Below are positions 27,473-29,623 of a stretch of DNA of 29,623 bases, one piece after another. Source of the stretch: Actinomycetota bacterium. GTDB lineage: Bacteria; Actinomycetota; Thermoleophilia; Solirubrobacterales; Solirubrobacteraceae. The first letter of the stretch is position 1. The number at the start of each line of letters is the position of its first letter. The stretch covers positions 1 to 29,623 of the forward strand of contig JAHWJE010000001.1 of the NCBI GenBank assembly GCA_019348575.1. Reading direction: 5' to 3'. The notes beneath the pieces are model-generated. The model searched no databases, was not told where the DNA came from, and was given only the letters and a program-made list of their open reading frames with translations. Position numbers and translations under genes: made by a program.

Positions 27473-29122
27473 ATGTCGCCCAGCACTCGCTCGATCGTCC
27501 TCGCGCTCGTCCTCGGGGCACTGCTCGCACCGTCTGCGGCGCAGGCGAGCCCGACGCAGATGTCGATCATGATGGACGACGACCTTCTGGTCTATCGCGA
27601 CGACAGCACGGCCGCCAAGACGCTGACGCAGATGAAGTCGCTGGGCGTCGACACCGTTCGCGTGACGGTCCTCTGGAAGACCGTCGCCGAGTTCGCGAAG
27701 TTCACGAAGGCCGATCTCGCCAAGCTCAAGGGCCGGAAGAACAGGCGCGCGCGCGACTACGCGCGGCGTCAGAACAAGCGCTTCAAGCCCGCCAACCCGA
27801 GCACGTACCCGATCCGCAACTGGGACCGCTACGACAACCTCGTCCGCGCCGCCACCGATCGCGGGATTCGCGTCTACTTCAACGTCACCGGCCCGGGCCC
27901 GGCATGGGCGCACGCCAAGAAGCCGAAGGGCTCGAACGCCCTGCAGGCGACCTTCAAGCCGCGCGTGCGGGAGTTCAAGCGCTTCGTGACCGCGGTCGGC
28001 AAGCGCTTCGACGGCACCTACCGCGACGAGAACGGCTCGCGCGCGACGCTGCCACGGGTGAACATGTGGTCGCTGTGGAACGAGCCCAACCAGGGCGGCT
28101 GGCTCTCGCCGCAGTGGGAGAAGCGCGACGGGCGGCTCGTGCCCGCCTCGCCGGCGCTGTTTCGCAAGCTCCATCAGGCCGGCTACCAGGGCCTCTTCGC
28201 CAGCGGTCACCGCGTCGACAACAGCATCATCCTGCTCGCAGAGACCGCGCCGCTGGGCAGCGACAAGAAGACCGGCAAGTCGCCGATGCGCCCGAAGCAG
28301 TTCCTGCGCGAGGTCTTCTGCATCCAGCCCAACGGCACGCCGTACTCCGGCTCGGCGGCAAGGGCCCGCGACTGCGGCGATCTGGCCAGGGGACCGCTGT
28401 CGGCAAACGGCTACGCGCACCACCCGTACACGAAGAACGTGCCGCCCACGCAGCGCGACCCGCACCCCGACGCGCTGACGATGGCGAACATCTCCGAGCT
28501 CGGGACGCTGCTCGACGAACTGGCCGCCAAGACGCGCGCGGTCCCCGCGAACCTGCAGCTGTTCATGACCGAGTACGGCTTCGAGACCAACCCGCCGGAC
28601 CGGTTCTCGGGCGTGGCGCCCGAGTTGCAGGCCAAGTACAACACGATCGGCGAGTACCTCGCCTGGGCCAACCCGCGGATCGCGTCGCAGGCGCAGTTCC
28701 TGCTCGCCGACGTGGCGCCGATCCGCTCGCGCCCGCGGAACTCCAAGGGCTACTGGTTCACCTACCAGTCGGGCCTGTTCTACCAGCGCGGGCAAGCCAA
28801 GCCCGCGGCGTACGCGTACTCGTTCCCGTTCCTCGCCAGCCCGACGGGCGTCGACCCGATGACCGGCGCCCCCTCGTTCAGCCTCTGGGGGCAGCTGCGC
28901 TTCCGGCCCAACGGCGTCCCGGACACGGTGCAGATCCAGTGGCACCCGAAGGACAACTCGGCGGGCTGGTACGACGTCGGGCCGCCTGTCGCGATCGACC
29001 ATTTCGGCTACTTCACGGCCAACCGGGTCGCGCCGTTCGCCGTGCCCGGCGATTGGCGCGGCGCGTGGCTGCGGCCGGACGGCAGCATCGGTTCGACGTC
29101 GATCAACGCGGACGGAACCTGA
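27473..29122 (+). CDS. secreted glycoside hydrolase-like TIM-barrel protein
   Basis: The 549-residue protein starts at ATG 27473 after TAGGAG and has a Sec signal peptide (SIVLALVLGALLAPSAAQAS, cleaved near residue 25). The body looks like a clan GH-A (beta/alpha)8 barrel. LGVDTVRVTVLW is an early strand, MWSLWNEPNQGGWL near 200 supplies the acid/base Glu, and LQLFMTEYGFETNPPD near 365 supplies the candidate nucleophile Glu. An internal basic stretch (KLKGRKNRRARDYARRQNK, about 83-101) is an odd insertion. The last 100 residues are strand-rich and could be a small beta domain. The glycan substrate is unknown. A perfect 13-bp hairpin follows the stop. Confidence 0.82.
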   Translation: MSPSTRSIVLALVLGALLAPSAAQASPTQMSIMMDDDLLVYRDDSTAAKTLTQMKSLGVDTVRVTVLWKTVAEFAKFTKADLAKLKGRKNRRARDYARRQNKRFKPANPSTYPIRNWDRYDNLVRAATDRGIRVYFNVTGPGPAWAHAKKPKGSNALQATFKPRVREFKRFVTAVGKRFDGTYRDENGSRATLPRVNMWSLWNEPNQGGWLSPQWEKRDGRLVPASPALFRKLHQAGYQGLFASGHRVDNSIILLAETAPLGSDKKTGKSPMRPKQFLREVFCIQPNGTPYSGSAARARDCGDLARGPLSANGYAHHPYTKNVPPTQRDPHPDALTMANISELGTLLDELAAKTRAVPANLQLFMTEYGFETNPPDRFSGVAPELQAKYNTIGEYLAWANPRIASQAQFLLADVAPIRSRPRNSKGYWFTYQSGLFYQRGQAKPAAYAYSFPFLASPTGVDPMTGAPSFSLWGQLRFRPNGVPDTVQIQWHPKDNSAGWYDVGPPVAIDHFGYFTANRVAPFAVPGDWRGAWLRPDGSIGSTSINADGT

Positions 29123-29133
29123 CGCACCGCCGA

Positions 29134-29175
29134 CCGTCGTGCGGCGCCCGGTTGCGGCCGGTCGCCGCACGACGG
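29134..29175 (+). terminator. long nested hairpin terminator
   Basis: CCGTCGTGCGGCG (29134-29146) and CGCCGCACGACGG (29163-29175) are perfect 13-bp arms. The 16-nt loop contains a second CCGG/CCGG stem. It lies 12 nt past the glycosidase stop. The rest of 29176-29341 holds no gene that I can support. Confidence 0.65.
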
Positions 29176-29341
29176 GTGACACTGGTCCTTCGGGTAGGCA
29201 ACGGCCGCCGACAGCGCGCGTAGAGTCGGGCGGCCGCGCGATGCGCTGACTTCAGGAGGCATCGGAGGCGGCCAACGGCACCATCCCGCCTGCGAGGCCG
29301 TCGCGGACACGCGGGCGGGCGCCGCTGCCGGGCGGTGTGCG

Positions 29342-29623
29342 CTACGCGCGGGTGAAGCGCCGGCCGGCGACGGGCGAGACGTCCTCGTCGAGCGCGGCGA
29401 GGACGTCCTCGCCGCCGCCGCTCGCGGCCGACTCGGCGGCCTCGAGCGCGGCGAGCCGCTCGGGCGTCATCGCCGTCGCGTCCTCGTTGGCCTCGAGCCA
29501 TGCCGCTCCCTCGGCGGCCGCACGCTCGTCGACCACGATCCGCTTGGATGTCGCGTACTTGTCGATCTCCTCGAAGAGCACGTCGACGAGCTCGGCGGTC
29601 GGCACCTTGCGAAGGGGCTTGCC
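29342..29623 (-). CDS. C-terminal part of an unrecognised protein (cut by the window edge)
   Basis: The minus-strand frame is open at the right edge and ends at TAG 29344-29342, leaving 93 residues. It starts GKPLRKVPTAELVDVLFEEI, continues with IDKYATSKRIVVDERAAAEGA and an Ala/Glu-rich helix, and ends RRFTRA. The sequence before the in-frame GTG at 29605 (GKPLRK) reads like continuing protein, so I treat the gene as partial. No family was recognised; it appears soluble and helical. Confidence 0.6.
   Translation of the reverse strand, partial: GKPLRKVPTAELVDVLFEEIDKYATSKRIVVDERAAAEGAAWLEANEDATAMTPERLAALEAAESAASGGGEDVLAALDEDVSPVAGRRFTRA

Noticed and set aside
26705..29182. 825-codon minus-strand frame opposite sodA and the glycosidase gene
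   Set aside because: Both plus-strand genes have clear catalytic motifs and starts; the long antisense frame is a product of high GC content.
1..29623. CRISPR arrays, tRNA, rRNA, insertion sequences and prophage genes
   Set aside because: No regularly spaced repeats, cloverleaf-like blocks, transposase motifs or phage structural genes were seen on either strand.

Overview
The window is very GC-rich chromosomal DNA with dense, mostly uninterrupted genes on both strands. The gene families point to an actinobacterium of the class Thermoleophilia (Solirubrobacterales or relatives). The best markers are a linked set of an RsiG-like anti-sigma factor, a zinc-ribbon/FHA protein and an FtsR-type MerR regulator, together with WS/DGAT, glutamine-dependent NadE and many GTG starts. 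This placement is an inference from gene content. I see no rRNA, tRNA, CRISPR array, insertion sequence or prophage.

Layout. Bases 1-807 are disturbed: an FmdE-like gene on the minus strand has lost its own 3' end where it meets the promoter and signal peptide of a plus-strand gene. Bases 1026-3242 carry a lipoprotein, a DUF892 ferritin-like protein with a C-terminal tandem repeat, and a zinc-ribbon/winged-helix protein. Bases 3235-6522 (minus) hold a small helical protein, YqeB, an ATP-grasp enzyme and MoeA, so molybdenum-cofactor functions cluster here. A lone ADP-ribosyltransferase-like protein follows at 6608-6913.

Bases 6963-11912 (minus) are a transport and metal-homeostasis block: a Tat-exported multicopper oxidase (with a frameshift), a ZIP permease with an ectodomain, a DtxR/MntR-type regulator, an MntH gene missing its C-terminal half, and an MFS (UMF1-like) permease. 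A good promoter with an overlapping 20-bp inverted repeat lies in front of the oxidase. HU, a DUF3052 gene with three frameshifts, an alpha/beta hydrolase, a CnoX-like thioredoxin, a second hydrolase and DinB follow. The plus strand then carries WS/DGAT, a small membrane protein and NadE in an overlapping operon.

Bases 20567-24277 contain a PaaI-like thioesterase, a membrane protein fusing a sigma region 4-like helix-turn-helix to an anti-sigma-like sensor, and the minus-strand operon rsiG-like, FHA, ftsR, apt. Bases 24360-29122 contain proS-pgsA, divergent sodA and a secreted glycoside hydrolase-like protein. The right edge has the 3' end of an unrecognised minus-strand gene.

A recurring regulatory theme is a TANNNT-like -10 box 5 to 8 nt (usually 6 or 7) before the start codon, which implies largely leaderless transcription. 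I used this to choose starts. Damage (mntH, the oxidase, the DUF3052 gene) is concentrated between 8.2 and 12.8 kb and at the left edge; nearly all other genes are intact, although the WS/DGAT gene lacks a canonical start codon. The two regulatory units most worth study are the c-di-GMP/anti-sigma-like operon and the oxidase-ZIP-MntR locus.
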